From CAZGOM01 sp964527265 (GTDB taxonomy: Bacteria; Planctomycetota; Phycisphaerae; Phycisphaerales; Phycisphaeraceae): DNA of 64,000 nucleotides. Made by a program: the position numbers and the translations under genes. Of this stretch, positions 18,612 to 27,831 are shown in pieces. Positions within the stretch are counted from its first letter, which is position 1, and the number at the start of each line of letters is the position of its first letter. The stretch spans positions 1-64,000 of the forward strand of contig CAZGOM010000006.1 in assembly GCA_964527265.1 (NCBI GenBank), read 5' to 3'. The notes beneath the pieces were generated by a model. It saw nothing but the letters and a program-made list of their open reading frames with translations. It was not told where the DNA came from and ran no database searches.

Positions 18612-19766
18612 ATGCGGATCCATGAATTTATTCGTGCGTTTGAGGTTTTTGCCCCATTGTCGCTGGCGGAGAGCTGGGACAAGGTCGGGTTACAGGTGGG
18701 GTCGAAGGAGGGGGAGTTTAAGCGTGTCATGTTGACGATTGATTTAACGGAGGGGGTGGCGGCGGAGGCGGTGAGGCGGAAGGCTGGCCTAGTGCTGGCG
18801 TATCACCCGGTGATATTTGAGCCGCTCAAGAGCCTGACGGATGAAGACGCAAAGACACGAGCGCTATTGGCTTTGGTGAGGGCGGGTGTGGGGGTGTTTT
18901 CACCACACACGGCGCTGGATGCCTGTGCGGGTGGGATTAACGATTGGCTGGCGGAGGGGGTGAGTGGTGCAGGTTTTGAGGAATTTGAGAAGCGGGGTGT
19001 GAAGTGCGACCCGATCAGGCCGGTGAAGGGTGGAGATGGAGGGTTGTATAAGGTGATCGTGTTTGTGCCTATGGGGGATGCGGAGAAGGTGCGGGATGCG
19101 ATGGCTGAAGCTGGGGCAGGGCGGCTGGGGAATTATGAGAAGTGTTCGTTTGAAACACAGGGGACGGGGACATTTCAGGGGAATGCACAATCGAACCCGA
19201 CGGTGGGACAGCCAGGCGTGTTTGAGCGCGTGTCGGAAGTGAGGCTGGAAATGATCGCCATGGCGGGCGTGCTGGCCGGGGTGATCGCGGCGATGCGCAA
19301 GGTGCATCCCTATGAGGAACCGGCGTTTGATGTGTTCAAGGAAGATGCCAGCGCGGTGAAGACGTCGCATGTGAAGATCGGACAGGGGCGGGTGATTGAG
19401 TTGCCGAAGGCAATCGGCATGGGGGAACTGGTTGGGCGAGTGAAGAGGCATCTGGGGGTGAAGGAACTGGAACTGAGCGTGGGGGCGGCGAAAAAGAAAG
19501 TGAAGCGAGTCGGCGTGTGCGCGGGGGCGGGGGCGTCGCTATTGAAGGATGCCGGGGGCGTGGATGTCTTTTTGACCGGCGAGATGCGGCATCACGACCA
19601 GATGGAAGCCGCGGGACGGGGCGTGGCGGTGATGCTGGCGGGTCACACGCAGACGGAACGGGGGTATTTGAAGGTGCTGAAAGTGCGGCTTGAAAAGATG
19701 TTGAAGGGGAAGGGGGTGGAGGTGGTGGTGAGCGGTGTGGATGGGGAGCCGATGAAGCGATGCTAG
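18612..19766 (+). CDS. NIF3/YbgI-family dinuclear metal-centre protein, long form
   Basis: Member of the NIF3 family (often annotated as GTP cyclohydrolase I type 2 homologue), 384 residues. The N-terminal half has SLAESWDKVGLQVG and AYHPVIFEPLKSL; the first of the usual two histidines is Tyr, as in eukaryotic NIF3 proteins. SPHTALDACAGG contributes a metal Asp. A middle insert (about 135-265, YKVIVFVPMGDAEKVRDAMAEAG) matches the PII/CutA-like domain of long YqfO-type members. The C-terminal half supplies LTGEMRHHD and HTQTERGYL with His/Glu ligands. Molecular function is unsettled for the family. ATG 18612 follows GAGAGGGG and is preferred over 18540. Confidence 0.9.
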   Translation: MRIHEFIRAFEVFAPLSLAESWDKVGLQVGSKEGEFKRVMLTIDLTEGVAAEAVRRKAGLVLAYHPVIFEPLKSLTDEDAKTRALLALVRAGVGVFSPHTALDACAGGINDWLAEGVSGAGFEEFEKRGVKCDPIRPVKGGDGGLYKVIVFVPMGDAEKVRDAMAEAGAGRLGNYEKCSFETQGTGTFQGNAQSNPTVGQPGVFERVSEVRLEMIAMAGVLAGVIAAMRKVHPYEEPAFDVFKEDASAVKTSHVKIGQGRVIELPKAIGMGELVGRVKRHLGVKELELSVGAAKKKVKRVGVCAGAGASLLKDAGGVDVFLTGEMRHHDQMEAAGRGVAVMLAGHTQTERGYLKVLKVRLEKMLKGKGVEVVVSGVDGEPMKRC

Positions 19767-19782
19767 ATGTTTGAAGTGATTT

Positions 19783-21150
19783 CTATTTTTTCTTTTTCTT
19801 GGTTTCGGCCGGTGGGGCGGGGGCGGCGGGCAGGGGTTTTTTAGGGGGTTCTTTGACTTCGGGTTTGAGGGCCTGGCCTTGAAATTCCTTGTCGGGGAAG
19901 AAGGCAGCGGTGGCGCCGATGAGGAGGGCGAGGCGGTCCTCGTGGTTGGTGAGGGTGGCGAGCTGCTTGAGGAGTTTTTCGTGGCCGTTGGCGAGGACGG
20001 TTTGTTTGCCGATCATCTCAAAGAGGATGAGGCGGGTGGGGCCTTTGGATTGCCTTGCGGTGATCCAGGCGGTTTCAAGGTCGAGCGCGTCGATCTGTGA
20101 TTTGCCGATTTCTTCATCGCGGATTTCGCGCCAGACGCGGTCGTGGTCGGCCTCATCGTAAGCCTGGATCCAGAGCATGCGGGCTTTGGCTTTGTCGCCG
20201 GAGACGAAGGTGGCTTCGGCGAGGCGGAGAGTGGTCGTGGCTGCGGTGATGCCCGGTTCGGTCTTGATTTCGGTGATTTTCTGCAGAGCGGCAGCGGCCT
20301 CGGGCTTCATCTTGGCGCGGGTGAAGGTTTCGGCAATCTGAGCGTAGGTGTAAACGCGCGTGGGGATGTCGTTGATGCTGTCGGTGCGGTCCATGGCTTC
20401 GGGGGCGTTACCCGCTTCAGCGAGGCCTTCGGCGAGGCCGGAGAGGAGAAGGTCGCGCACGCCGGAGTCTTGAAGAGAAGCGAGGAAGGGGACCGCGCGC
20501 TTGGGCTGGTTTTGCTTGCCGATCCACCAGACGATGCGGCGGACGGCGCCGACCTGGCGGTCGGGGTCATTGGTTTCCATGATGACCTTGAGGGCGGCTT
20601 CGGGAGAGCCTTCCAAGCCGAGCTGCATGGCGCGGATGCCGGCTTCGGTGTCCTTTGCGAGAAGGCGGAGGCGGTTATCGAAGATTTTTTCGGAGGCTTG
20701 GAGAGCTTCGGCGTTCTTATCGTTTTTTGCAAGGCGGATGACGACTTCGATGAGGGCCTTATCGCGGATGGCCGGGTCGGTCATGTTGGCGATGGAGTCC
20801 ATCGCTTCCTGGGTGCGGCCGAGGCGGGCGTATTCCTTAGCAACCTCAGACCAGGCGAGCTCACGCTCGTAGAGATTGACCTGATCGATCCATTCCTTGG
20901 CTTTATCGAAACGCTGAGCGCGGACCGCGACGGCGCAGAGTTTGACGTAAAGGAGTGAGCGGTTGCGCTTGGTGGTGGCCAGATCAGCTTCTTCGTGCGC
21001 GGCCTGGAGCCACCATTGCGGATCGGTGACTTTGGGAGATTCCAGGATGGGGTGGGGGACTGGATTGATTTCGGTGGCACTGGTCGCGTGAAATGGAGCC
21101 AGCGTGAACAGGAGAAGGGCAACGCAGATGTGTTTAGTGAGGTTGGGCAA
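19783..21150 (-). CDS. Exported helical-repeat (TPR-like) protein, 455 aa
   Basis: A signal peptide (MPNLTKHICVALLLFTLAPF...) with cleavage near residue 24 is followed by about 380 residues of helix pairs in TPR-like arrays: LCAVAVRAQRFDKAKEWIDQV, EVAKEYARLGRTQEAMDSIA, LIEVVIRLAKNDKNAEALQ, AEGLAEAGNAPEAMDR, AQIAETFTRAKMKPEAAAALQ. It ends in a Pro/Lys tail (PPAETKKKKK). Repeats of this type usually mediate protein-protein contacts; the partner is unknown. It converges on the NIF3 gene with only 16 bases between stops. It starts at ATG 21150. Confidence 0.8.
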   Translation of the reverse strand: MPNLTKHICVALLLFTLAPFHATSATEINPVPHPILESPKVTDPQWWLQAAHEEADLATTKRNRSLLYVKLCAVAVRAQRFDKAKEWIDQVNLYERELAWSEVAKEYARLGRTQEAMDSIANMTDPAIRDKALIEVVIRLAKNDKNAEALQASEKIFDNRLRLLAKDTEAGIRAMQLGLEGSPEAALKVIMETNDPDRQVGAVRRIVWWIGKQNQPKRAVPFLASLQDSGVRDLLLSGLAEGLAEAGNAPEAMDRTDSINDIPTRVYTYAQIAETFTRAKMKPEAAAALQKITEIKTEPGITAATTTLRLAEATFVSGDKAKARMLWIQAYDEADHDRVWREIRDEEIGKSQIDALDLETAWITARQSKGPTRLILFEMIGKQTVLANGHEKLLKQLATLTNHEDRLALLIGATAAFFPDKEFQGQALKPEVKEPPKKPLPAAPAPPAETKKKKK

Positions 21151-21243
21151 AGTAAGAGTAGTCTATACCGGGAAGCGATTTGAAGTCATCAGATGTGAGG
21201 ATGAGGCCGTTTACTGATTGCAATGCTTAAGTGGAGATGCAGG

Positions 21244-21429
21244 ATGGGTGGTTGGACTGTGGCGGCGATTCTGGTGTTGGTTTCGATCGTGGTGTCAATG
21301 GTGAGCTATGTCACGTTTCTGATGACGGGAGCGAAGTTGGCGGCGGCGCTTGGGGTGTCTGGGCTGGGGATGGCCGTGGCCGTGCTGCTGGGGGCGTTTG
21401 TGGTGAGGTTTGGAGTGAAGCGAAAGTAG
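21244..21429 (+). CDS. Small membrane protein, 61 aa
   Basis: MGGWTVAAILVLVSIVVSMV and GVSGLGMAVAVLLGAFVV are two predicted membrane helices, closed by a basic end RFGVKRK, suggesting both termini are cytoplasmic. ATG 21244 has GGAG with a 7-base spacing upstream, better than the ATG at 21223. It resembles no family I can name. It lies between two minus-strand genes, 30 bases from the end of the pseudopilin gene. The ribosome site and membrane profile argue that it is real. Confidence 0.6.
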   Translation: MGGWTVAAILVLVSIVVSMVSYVTFLMTGAKLAAALGVSGLGMAVAVLLGAFVVRFGVKRK

Positions 21430-21459
21430 CTTCTTTCAGCGGTCTTTTTAACGGATCTT

Positions 21460-22353
21460 TTACCGGTCGAGAAGTTCGCGGCCAGTGCCGTCGTTGAGGG
21501 GGTTGAAGGAGACGACGGGGACGCTGAGGCCGTTGGTGTAGACGCGGCTCCAAGGCGCATTCCAGTTGCTGGGGAGAGGGTAGTCGTCGAAGGCGATGAG
21601 TTCATCGCGGCGGAGGAAGTAGCCGTGGCCGTCGGCCATGGTCATGGGTATGCCTTCGCCTTCGTGGCGGTATTCTTCGGGGTTGGGGGTGAAGGAGGGG
21701 AGGCTGGTGGTGGTGCCGAGGATGTGGAGGAGGGGGCGGACGTAGGCGGTGGTATCCATGCCGAAGCCGCCAGGGGAGGGGCTGCAGAAGGTGACGGCGA
21801 GGAGTGTGGGGTGGCGCTCGACGCGGGCCATGGTGGTTTTCATGGGTCCCCAGTAGCCCCACGAAGTGCTGCCGGAGGCGGAGAGCATGCCGGGGTTTTG
21901 GGTCCAGTTTCCAGCGGCGTAACCTGATTGGAGAACGGCGCCGTTGAGCTGGTAGCTGGTTTTGGCGGCGTAGCTGGAGGCGGGGATGATAGCGACGGCG
22001 CCGGCGCTGCCGACGGAGGTGGAGTAGGTTTTCGGGCCGTACGGGCAGCCGCCTTTGGAGGTGAAGGCGTTTTTGGTGATGTAAGCGCCTTTTTCGAGGG
22101 CGTCCTGATAGTTGATGGTGGGGTTGGGGTCGCGGAAGGGGTAGGAGAAGGGGTAATACTGGCGGTTGTCGTTGGTGTAGAGGGTGACGGAGAGATTGAC
22201 GGCGCGTGAGCCGCCCATACAGACGGCTTTGCGTGCGGCGGTGCGGGCTTTGTTGAGAGATGGGAGGAGGATGGAGATGAGAGCGGCGATGATGGTGATG
22301 ACGAGGAGGAGCTCAACGATGGTGAAGGCGGTGGGGCGGCGGTATGGGTTCAT
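21460..22353 (-). CDS. Pseudopilin-like protein, 297 aa
   Basis: Class III signal TAFTIVELLLVITIIAALISI (about residues 8-28, written here in part): Ala-Phe cleavage, Glu at +5. LPSLNKARTAARKAVCMGGSR follows, the usual helix extension in this phylum. The globular part is about 250 residues. Near the C-terminus GIPMTMADGHGYFLRRDEL resembles the H-X9-DG segment that closes many such proteins. A solo gene, not in a secretion operon. The start ATG 22353 lacks a strong ribosome site. The shared 17-bp element is 115 bases upstream (22469-22485) and includes a consensus TTGACA. Confidence 0.88.
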   Translation of the reverse strand: MNPYRRPTAFTIVELLLVITIIAALISILLPSLNKARTAARKAVCMGGSRAVNLSVTLYTNDNRQYYPFSYPFRDPNPTINYQDALEKGAYITKNAFTSKGGCPYGPKTYSTSVGSAGAVAIIPASSYAAKTSYQLNGAVLQSGYAAGNWTQNPGMLSASGSTSWGYWGPMKTTMARVERHPTLLAVTFCSPSPGGFGMDTTAYVRPLLHILGTTTSLPSFTPNPEEYRHEGEGIPMTMADGHGYFLRRDELIAFDDYPLPSNWNAPWSRVYTNGLSVPVVSFNPLNDGTGRELLDR

Positions 22354-22468
22354 GTTACGGATTCCAAGAGATGGCGGGCGGGGATGATTTGAGCGGCGGA
22401 TTATGTGAAGTCGTGTGCGTGTCGATAAGCCATTCTGGCGTTTTTGAATGTTTTAGCATTACCTAAAC

Positions 22469-22485
22469 CGATGCTTTTTTTGTCA
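22469..22485 (-). promoter_or_regulatory. 17-bp element identical to 1048-1064, with consensus -35
   Basis: TGACAAAAAAAGCATCG in gene orientation. One base further upstream completes TTGACA (22481-22486). After a 17-base spacer comes GGTAAT (22458-22463), a fair -10. The start codon of the pseudopilin gene is 115 bases downstream, almost the same distance as for the copy at 1048-1064. Confidence 0.55.
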
Positions 22486-22598
22486 AAACCGATTTGATTA
22501 CGGGCAGATGGAAATGGGTTTGCGTAAGTGAGATGATTGGCGTGGGAGAGGCCGACGAGTATTATTTATGGGTAATGTTATAACCAAGGGGAGTGGAC

Positions 22599-23678
22599 GT
22601 GAGATACGGCGTTGTTCTGATTTGCGTATCGTTGATCTGCACGGCGAATGTTTACGTAAAAGCGGATGGGCCGCCAGCGGGCGAAAAATCAGCTTCGACC
22701 AAGCCGGCAGCGACGAGCAAGCCCGCGGCAGCCAAGCCCGCGACAGCCAAGGAGTGGAGAGTTGAGACGGATATCGCCTACGTCGAGGGTGGAGACAAGG
22801 CGCAGGTGCTGGATTTGTATTTGCCAGAGAACAAGCCGGGGACGCCGCTGCCGGTGGTGTTGTGGATTCATGGGGGCGGTTGGAAGGCGGGGAGCAAGTC
22901 GGGCGGGCCGTTCATGTATCTGATGAAGCATGGTTATGCGGTGGCGAGCGTGGAGTACCGGTTCAGCAAAGTGGCGAGGTTCCCGGCGCAGATTCAGGAT
23001 TGTCAGGCGGCGGTGCGGTGGGTCCGGGCCAACAGCGGGAAATACAACCTGGACAGCGCCCATGTGGGGGTGTGGGGAGCATCGGCGGGAGGACATCTGG
23101 CGGCGCTGGTGGGGACGACCGGGGGAAAGAAGGAGTTTGCGCCGATCGGGGGGAATGAGAAGCAGTCTGACAAGGTGCTTGCCGTGGTGGATTTCTATGG
23201 GCCGGCGAATTTCAACACGTTGAAGGAGCATGCCCAGGCGGACCCCAATTCGATACGAAAGTTCACGATTCCGGGGGACAATGCGTCGAACCTGATCGGA
23301 GTGAATCTGGGGGAGGACAAGGCCAAGGAAGCCGCAGCGAGCCCAGTGCATTATGTGGGCAAGGATTCACCTGCGTTTTTAATTCTTCACGGTGATGAGG
23401 ACCACCTGGTGCCGATGGCGCAGAGCGTGGAATTGTATGAGACCTTAAAGAAGGCGGGGGTGGAGGCGACGTTTCAGAAGATGCCGGGATCGGGGCATGG
23501 GAGTGCGAAGTTTGCGGCGGCTGAGGCGCAGGGGTTGATCCTGGCGTTTTTCGATAAGCATTTGAAGGGGAAGGACGTGAAGGTGGAGGCGCTGCCGGAG
23601 GAAGTGATGAGATTAAAGCCGGCGCCGGTGAAGGCGCCCGACAACAAGACAACGGCACCACCGGTTGAGGAGATGTGA
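22599..23678 (+). CDS. Exported alpha/beta-hydrolase (BD-FAE-like esterase)
   Basis: Secreted carboxylesterase of 359 residues. It has a signal peptide (VRYGVVLICVSLICTANVYVKA), then a Lys/Ala/Pro-rich linker (EKSASTKPAATSKPAAAKPA) and the hydrolase domain. Visible motifs: oxyanion hole WIHGGGW, nucleophile GVWGASAGGHLAAL (Ser in GASAG), acid HGDEDHLVP and His in GSGHGS. This subfamily includes feruloyl and acetyl-xylan esterases that deacylate plant polysaccharides. Start GTG 22599 is chosen because AAGGGGA is about 7 bases upstream; GTG 22593 is the alternative. It ends with a Pro-rich tail. Confidence 0.9.
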   Translation: MRYGVVLICVSLICTANVYVKADGPPAGEKSASTKPAATSKPAAAKPATAKEWRVETDIAYVEGGDKAQVLDLYLPENKPGTPLPVVLWIHGGGWKAGSKSGGPFMYLMKHGYAVASVEYRFSKVARFPAQIQDCQAAVRWVRANSGKYNLDSAHVGVWGASAGGHLAALVGTTGGKKEFAPIGGNEKQSDKVLAVVDFYGPANFNTLKEHAQADPNSIRKFTIPGDNASNLIGVNLGEDKAKEAAASPVHYVGKDSPAFLILHGDEDHLVPMAQSVELYETLKKAGVEATFQKMPGSGHGSAKFAAAEAQGLILAFFDKHLKGKDVKVEALPEEVMRLKPAPVKAPDNKTTAPPVEEM

Positions 23679-23761
23679 CGAGCGAATGGGCTGGAGGGAG
23701 GAAGCAGAAATTGATTGTTCGAATCATTTCCGCGTGTTGAAGGCAGCCCCTGAGGGTCCAG

Positions 23762-23782
23762 CCCTCTCCCAAAGGGAGAGGG
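23762..23782. repeat. REP-like palindrome between convergent genes
   Basis: CCCTCTCCC, AAA, GGGAGAGGG form a 9-bp stem with a 3-base loop. The palindrome resembles the CCCTCTCCC...GGGAGAGGG intergenic repeats scattered in many GC-rich genomes. It lies between the esterase stop (23678) and the aldo/keto reductase stop (23808) and may terminate both, but lacks a T run. I saw no second copy in the window. Confidence 0.5.
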
Positions 23783-23807
23783 GCAAGAAAGGCGATAGCC
23801 TGCAGGT

Positions 23808-24818
23808 TTAATACTTGCCGCGGATGAGGGGGGAGATTTCTTTGTTGTAGAGGGCTTCAAGCTGGTCGTGCTGGGCTTGGGAGAGAGGGGGGAGGCCGGA
23901 GGCTTTGACGTTGGACTCGGCCTGGGCGAGCTTGGTGGCGCCGGGGATGACGCTGGTGACCTGGGGGTAATCCAAAATCCAGCGAAGGGAGAGATCGGCC
24001 ATGGCGGCTTCACCCTGAGGCTTGAGGATGGCTTTGACCTTTTCGGCGAGGGCGACGCCTTTTTCAAAGGGAATGCCGGCGAAGGTTTCGCCGGCGTTGA
24101 AGGCTTTGCCGTCGGCGTTGTAATTGCGGTGGTCGTTGGCGGCGAAGGTGTTGGCGACGGATTGGCCGGGTTTGAACTTGCCGGCGAGGATGCCGCTGGC
24201 GAGAGGGACGCGGGCGAGGATGCCGACATTGGCCTTGGCGGCGGCGGGGAGAAGCTGGGAGACGAGCTTCTGGCGGAAGATGTTGAAGATGACCTGCAGT
24301 GAAGCGCAGCCCTTGTGCTTGATGCAGATGAGGCCTTCCTCAACGGATTCAACGCTGGTGCCCCAATTCTGGATGAGGCCTTCACGGCGGAGGTTTTCGA
24401 GGATGTCGAGCGCTTCGCCGGACTTCATGACTTCGGTGGGGATGGTGTGCCATTGCTGGAGGAAGAGGGAGTCGACACCGAGGCGCTTCAAGGAGTCAAT
24501 GGTGTGCTGACGTGCGGTTTTGGCGGTGAAGTTCTGGGGTTGGCCGTAGGGTTTATCGCCGCGGCGGCCGAGTTTGGTAGCGACGAAGGCCTTGGCTTTG
24601 GATTGCTTGAGCCATTTGCCGATGAGGGTTTCGGAACGGCCGCCGCCGTAGACGTCGGCCGTGTCGAAGAAGTTGACGCCCAGGTCGTAGGATTTCTGGA
24701 GGATGGCGACGGCGTCGTCATCGGAGAGGTTACCCCAGTCGGAGCCGCCGAGCTGCCAGGTGCCGAGGCCGACTTCGGAGATACGGGCACCGGTTTTGCC
24801 GAGGACGCGATATTTCAT
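23808..24818 (-). CDS. Aldo/keto reductase
   Basis: 336-residue TIM-barrel oxidoreductase. Catalytic residues: Asp52 and Tyr57 (FFDTADVYGGG), Lys82 (VATKLG) and His124 (LQQWHTIP). It carries IISEVGLG-type and VIPGATKLAQAESN cofactor segments and belongs to the bacterial branch often annotated as predicted oxidoreductases of sugar-linked operons. ATG 24818 (MKYRVLGKTG) has AAGGA upstream; an in-frame extension to 24905 lacks family similarity. Only moderately related to the reductase at 4342. The substrate is unknown. Confidence 0.92.
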   Translation of the reverse strand: MKYRVLGKTGARISEVGLGTWQLGGSDWGNLSDDDAVAILQKSYDLGVNFFDTADVYGGGRSETLIGKWLKQSKAKAFVATKLGRRGDKPYGQPQNFTAKTARQHTIDSLKRLGVDSLFLQQWHTIPTEVMKSGEALDILENLRREGLIQNWGTSVESVEEGLICIKHKGCASLQVIFNIFRQKLVSQLLPAAAKANVGILARVPLASGILAGKFKPGQSVANTFAANDHRNYNADGKAFNAGETFAGIPFEKGVALAEKVKAILKPQGEAAMADLSLRWILDYPQVTSVIPGATKLAQAESNVKASGLPPLSQAQHDQLEALYNKEISPLIRGKY

Positions 24819-25266
24819 GGGGAATCCTTTTGTCTGGGGAGTTGTTTTATGGAGAAGAGGAATTGTAGTTGTTTTTGGGTACATGAGGACGCGGTGTGAA
24901 GGCAAATCGGGTTTGCGGATGCAGAGGGTTCAGTCTGGGATTAAGTTTGATGAGCAATGGGGAATACGCTTGTTTGCCATGCGTTTGAAGCACGTTTGTA
25001 AAGAACGGCTCAATGAAAGCACGAATGCATTTTGATGAATTTTTAGGAATGGGAGAGCGAGCGGAATTGCATGATTGCACGGGGCAGGGTGGGCTGGGAT
25101 GGGAGCGGAGTCAGGGGGGATCTTCCACAATTCCGGAAAAGTTTCGGGAGGGACTTGAAAGAGTGGATAAGGTTGAGGCAGAATGGGGCGGAGGTCAGTA
25201 GGACTCTCATGTCGTCTGTGTCTTGAATTTCGACAGGCCGAGTAACTCCCAGGTCAGGAGGCCCGC
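24819..25266. other. 448-base divergent intergenic region
   Basis: It lies between the aldo/keto reductase (-) and an exported protein (+). I found no supported gene. The central part (about 24920-25070) is AT-richer than its surroundings, consistent with promoters, but no consensus pair stands out. Confidence 0.35.
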
Positions 25267-26322
25267 ATGCGCCGGTCTTACATCGTCTCTTTTCTCCTTG
25301 TGGTGTTTGTGGCATGCGTGGGTGCGCAGGCGGTGATGCTGGTGCAGGAATCCGTGCCGGTGGAGCCGACGTTGACGCTGGGTGTGCCGCGGCGTGTGAC
25401 GACGCCAATCTTGACGGGTCGGCAGGATTCGACACGGGTATCCATGGGGGATGTGGAACAGGGGAAGACCAAACTGCTGGGGGAACTGGAAGAACCGCTG
25501 GGGACATGGACGCTGATTGAAGGAGAGATGCTGGGGCGTGAGAGTAAGACTGCACCGGTGATATTCAATGTGTATCGAATGAACGGGAAATGGCTGAGCA
25601 CGCCTAAAGCGATCGAGCTGTTTGACGGGGCGAGCATGCAGGGGCCGATTTCGACAATCGGGAATCTGCAAAAGGGGCAGTTCTATCGGCTGGTGGGGTA
25701 TGAGCATGTGTGGTTTGAAGGGCCGGAGTGGGTGTATCAAGGGTATGAGGATGCTTCAGCGCCGAAGGCCGATTCGGTGGCGGTGAATTTTGTGCCTGTG
25801 ACATGCGAGCCGATGTCGCGCTTGATAGAAAGCCTGGAAAAGGGGGTGGGGCAGGCAGTGACGGTGGTTGGGGTGGCCAAGTCAGAACGGGGGTCGGCGT
25901 TTGTCTTAGAGCGGAATCAGATGGTGCTGGTCGACCCGGCGGATGGATGGCCCAAGGATTGGGAAGGGAAAGAAGTGCAGGTGCAGGGGGCGCTGAGCAA
26001 GGACGCGGACCTGAAGTACTACACACTGACGGCGAACTTGAAAGAACTGGTGGGGCTTGAAGGGCAGGTTGGCAGGCCGGTGCGCCTGCGCGGACTGATG
26101 TGGGTGGGGCGGACGCCAGTGTTTCTCTATCGTGGGACGCCGGTGTACCTGGCGGGCGAATGGCCAGCCACGCTGCATGGGCAGAAGGTGGTGATCGAAG
26201 GGCAACTGGAATCGGTACCGGCCAAGGAGATGGCGAACGTGTCGACGTTCGGGCGGCAGGGAGAAGTGGCTTACAAGTTGACTGCGGTGAAGATTACGCC
26301 TGCTTCGACGGCGGACCGATAA
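25267..26322 (+). CDS. Exported hypothetical protein, 351 aa
   Basis: N-terminal signal or anchor: MRRSYIVSFLLVVFVACVGA. The mature part is beta-rich and shows a loose internal repeat built around V.V.G........VLER..MVLVDP and VRLRGLMWVGRTPVFLYRGTPVYL, resembling OB-fold-like barrels used in exported nucleic-acid or sugar-binding proteins; this is only a structural impression. ATG 25267 has an excellent AGGAGG about 8 bases upstream, so expression is likely efficient. No catalytic motif is seen. It converges on the glycosidase-like gene at 26380. Confidence 0.75.
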   Translation: MRRSYIVSFLLVVFVACVGAQAVMLVQESVPVEPTLTLGVPRRVTTPILTGRQDSTRVSMGDVEQGKTKLLGELEEPLGTWTLIEGEMLGRESKTAPVIFNVYRMNGKWLSTPKAIELFDGASMQGPISTIGNLQKGQFYRLVGYEHVWFEGPEWVYQGYEDASAPKADSVAVNFVPVTCEPMSRLIESLEKGVGQAVTVVGVAKSERGSAFVLERNQMVLVDPADGWPKDWEGKEVQVQGALSKDADLKYYTLTANLKELVGLEGQVGRPVRLRGLMWVGRTPVFLYRGTPVYLAGEWPATLHGQKVVIEGQLESVPAKEMANVSTFGRQGEVAYKLTAVKITPASTADR

Positions 26323-26379
26323 GCCGAAGGCGGTTTGTGGTAAGAGCAGTGGAAGCAGCGAGTAGAGCAAGGGACCGCA

Positions 26380-27825
26380 TCAGGCCAACTCGTAGCTCCA
26401 GATGGTGGCCATGGTGAGGCCGATGCGGAGGCGGAGGGATTTGCCTTTGAGGGAGGCGATGTTTTTGCCTTTCCAGGTGAGTTCATGGCGGGGGTTGTTG
26501 CCGGTGAAAGGATCGCAGTCGGCACAGGAGAAGCCGGGGAGGATGCGGCCGCCGGGCTCGCGGGCGTCGAACTCGACGAGTTCCGCGATGACGGAGCCGA
26601 TAGGGGCGGTCTGGGCATCGATGTAGAGGTGGTCCGCGTCGATGGTGAAGGGGTGGGTGAGGAGTGCGCCGAGGGTTTTATCGCCGCGGCGACCGATGAG
26701 ACGACCATGCTTGAAAGTGAGGAGGCCGACGCCTTCATTAGAGGCGTCCTGGCCGGTGCTGTCGTTGTGGAACTTGGGGCGGCCGACATAGTACATACGG
26801 AGATCTCCATCGACCCAGAGGGGGTTGTAGCAGTTGAAGACCATGGCGGAGTCGAACTCTGTATCGCCGCCGCGCTCGAAGAGGCGCTGGCGGGAGGGGA
26901 GGCGGTCGAAGCGGACGCCGTTGCGGGAGAAGGAGAGGTGCATGTCCATGGTTTCGCGGTGGGGGTGGTATTCGGAGAGGAGGCCGAACATGACACCGTC
27001 CTGGTAGAAGGGATTTAAGCCGTAGTGTTCGTAATGATCGGCTTCGTCGGGGTAGAAGAGGTTGCGGGGCTCTGACCAGTTGTAGAGGTCTGTGCTGTAG
27101 CAGGCGGCGATGCGGCGGCGGGTGTTGCCTTTGATCCAACCCCAGGCTGCGCAGTCCCACGGGCGTTCGTAGAGGAAGTAGCCGGGGCCGAAGGGGTTTT
27201 TGATGATGGTGTTGTTGGAGTCGGATTCGCCGAAGATGAAAGGGTTTCTGGGGTCTGGTGTCCAGGTGATGCCGTCGGGCGAGTGGGTGTAGCCGTGACC
27301 GCCGTGCTGGGTGGAGTACCACTGGCAATAGAACGAGGTGAATTTGCGGGCGGGGTCGTTTGGGAAGAGGTTTTGCATGACGCAGGAGGCGAGGGATTCG
27401 GAGTGGCCGGCGTCGACAACATTGGTACCGGCGAGGGGGCCGGAGGTGAGCATATGAGGAGTGAAGTGAAGACCGTCGTCGCTGGTGGCCAGGGCGGTGG
27501 CGGTGACGGCGTCGGTGGGTGTGGCGTTTTTAAACCATTCGTCGAGGGCTTGAATGCCCTGTGCGCGGGCTTTGGTCTGGGAGGCCATGCCCTGAAGGTT
27601 GCAGAGGGTGTACCAGAGGAGGAATTTTCTGGTGGAGAGGTCGTACTGGACTGAGCCGTAGGAGATCATGCGCCAGGTGTGGTTGATCCAGGGTTTGTAG
27701 AGGGGGCCGAGGTGTTTGATGGGAGTGGCCTGGACGCGGCGGACATCCCATGCGTCTGCAACGAAGCGGTCGTCAAGGAGGAGGCATTTGCGGGAGGGGG
27801 AGGGCGGGGGGAGGAGTGGGTTCAT
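26380..27825 (-). CDS. Five-bladed propeller, glycosidase-like protein (GH32/43-type), 481 aa
   Basis: Large cytosolic protein with no signal peptide. Repeated blade signatures are visible: ATSDDGLHFTPHML, THSPDGITWTPDPRNPFIFGE, CYSTDLYNWSEPRNLFY and SFSRNGVRFDRLPSRQ, the SxDGxxW pattern of five-bladed beta-propeller glycosidases. Acidic candidates occur at blade starts (FVADAWDVRR, ESDSNN) but the catalytic trio cannot be assigned. A C-terminal domain (ITIDADHLYIDAQTAPI to SLRLRIGLTMATIWSYELA, about 385-481) looks like a beta-sandwich. The gene is divergent from an AraC regulator, which probably controls it. Its start ATG 27825 has no Shine-Dalgarno; C-rich 7-base repeats precede it (27832-27861). 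A related cut-off gene starts at 62939. Confidence 0.82.
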   Translation of the reverse strand: MNPLLPPPSPSRKCLLLDDRFVADAWDVRRVQATPIKHLGPLYKPWINHTWRMISYGSVQYDLSTRKFLLWYTLCNLQGMASQTKARAQGIQALDEWFKNATPTDAVTATALATSDDGLHFTPHMLTSGPLAGTNVVDAGHSESLASCVMQNLFPNDPARKFTSFYCQWYSTQHGGHGYTHSPDGITWTPDPRNPFIFGESDSNNTIIKNPFGPGYFLYERPWDCAAWGWIKGNTRRRIAACYSTDLYNWSEPRNLFYPDEADHYEHYGLNPFYQDGVMFGLLSEYHPHRETMDMHLSFSRNGVRFDRLPSRQRLFERGGDTEFDSAMVFNCYNPLWVDGDLRMYYVGRPKFHNDSTGQDASNEGVGLLTFKHGRLIGRRGDKTLGALLTHPFTIDADHLYIDAQTAPIGSVIAELVEFDAREPGGRILPGFSCADCDPFTGNNPRHELTWKGKNIASLKGKSLRLRIGLTMATIWSYELA

Positions 27826-27831
27826 TGGGAT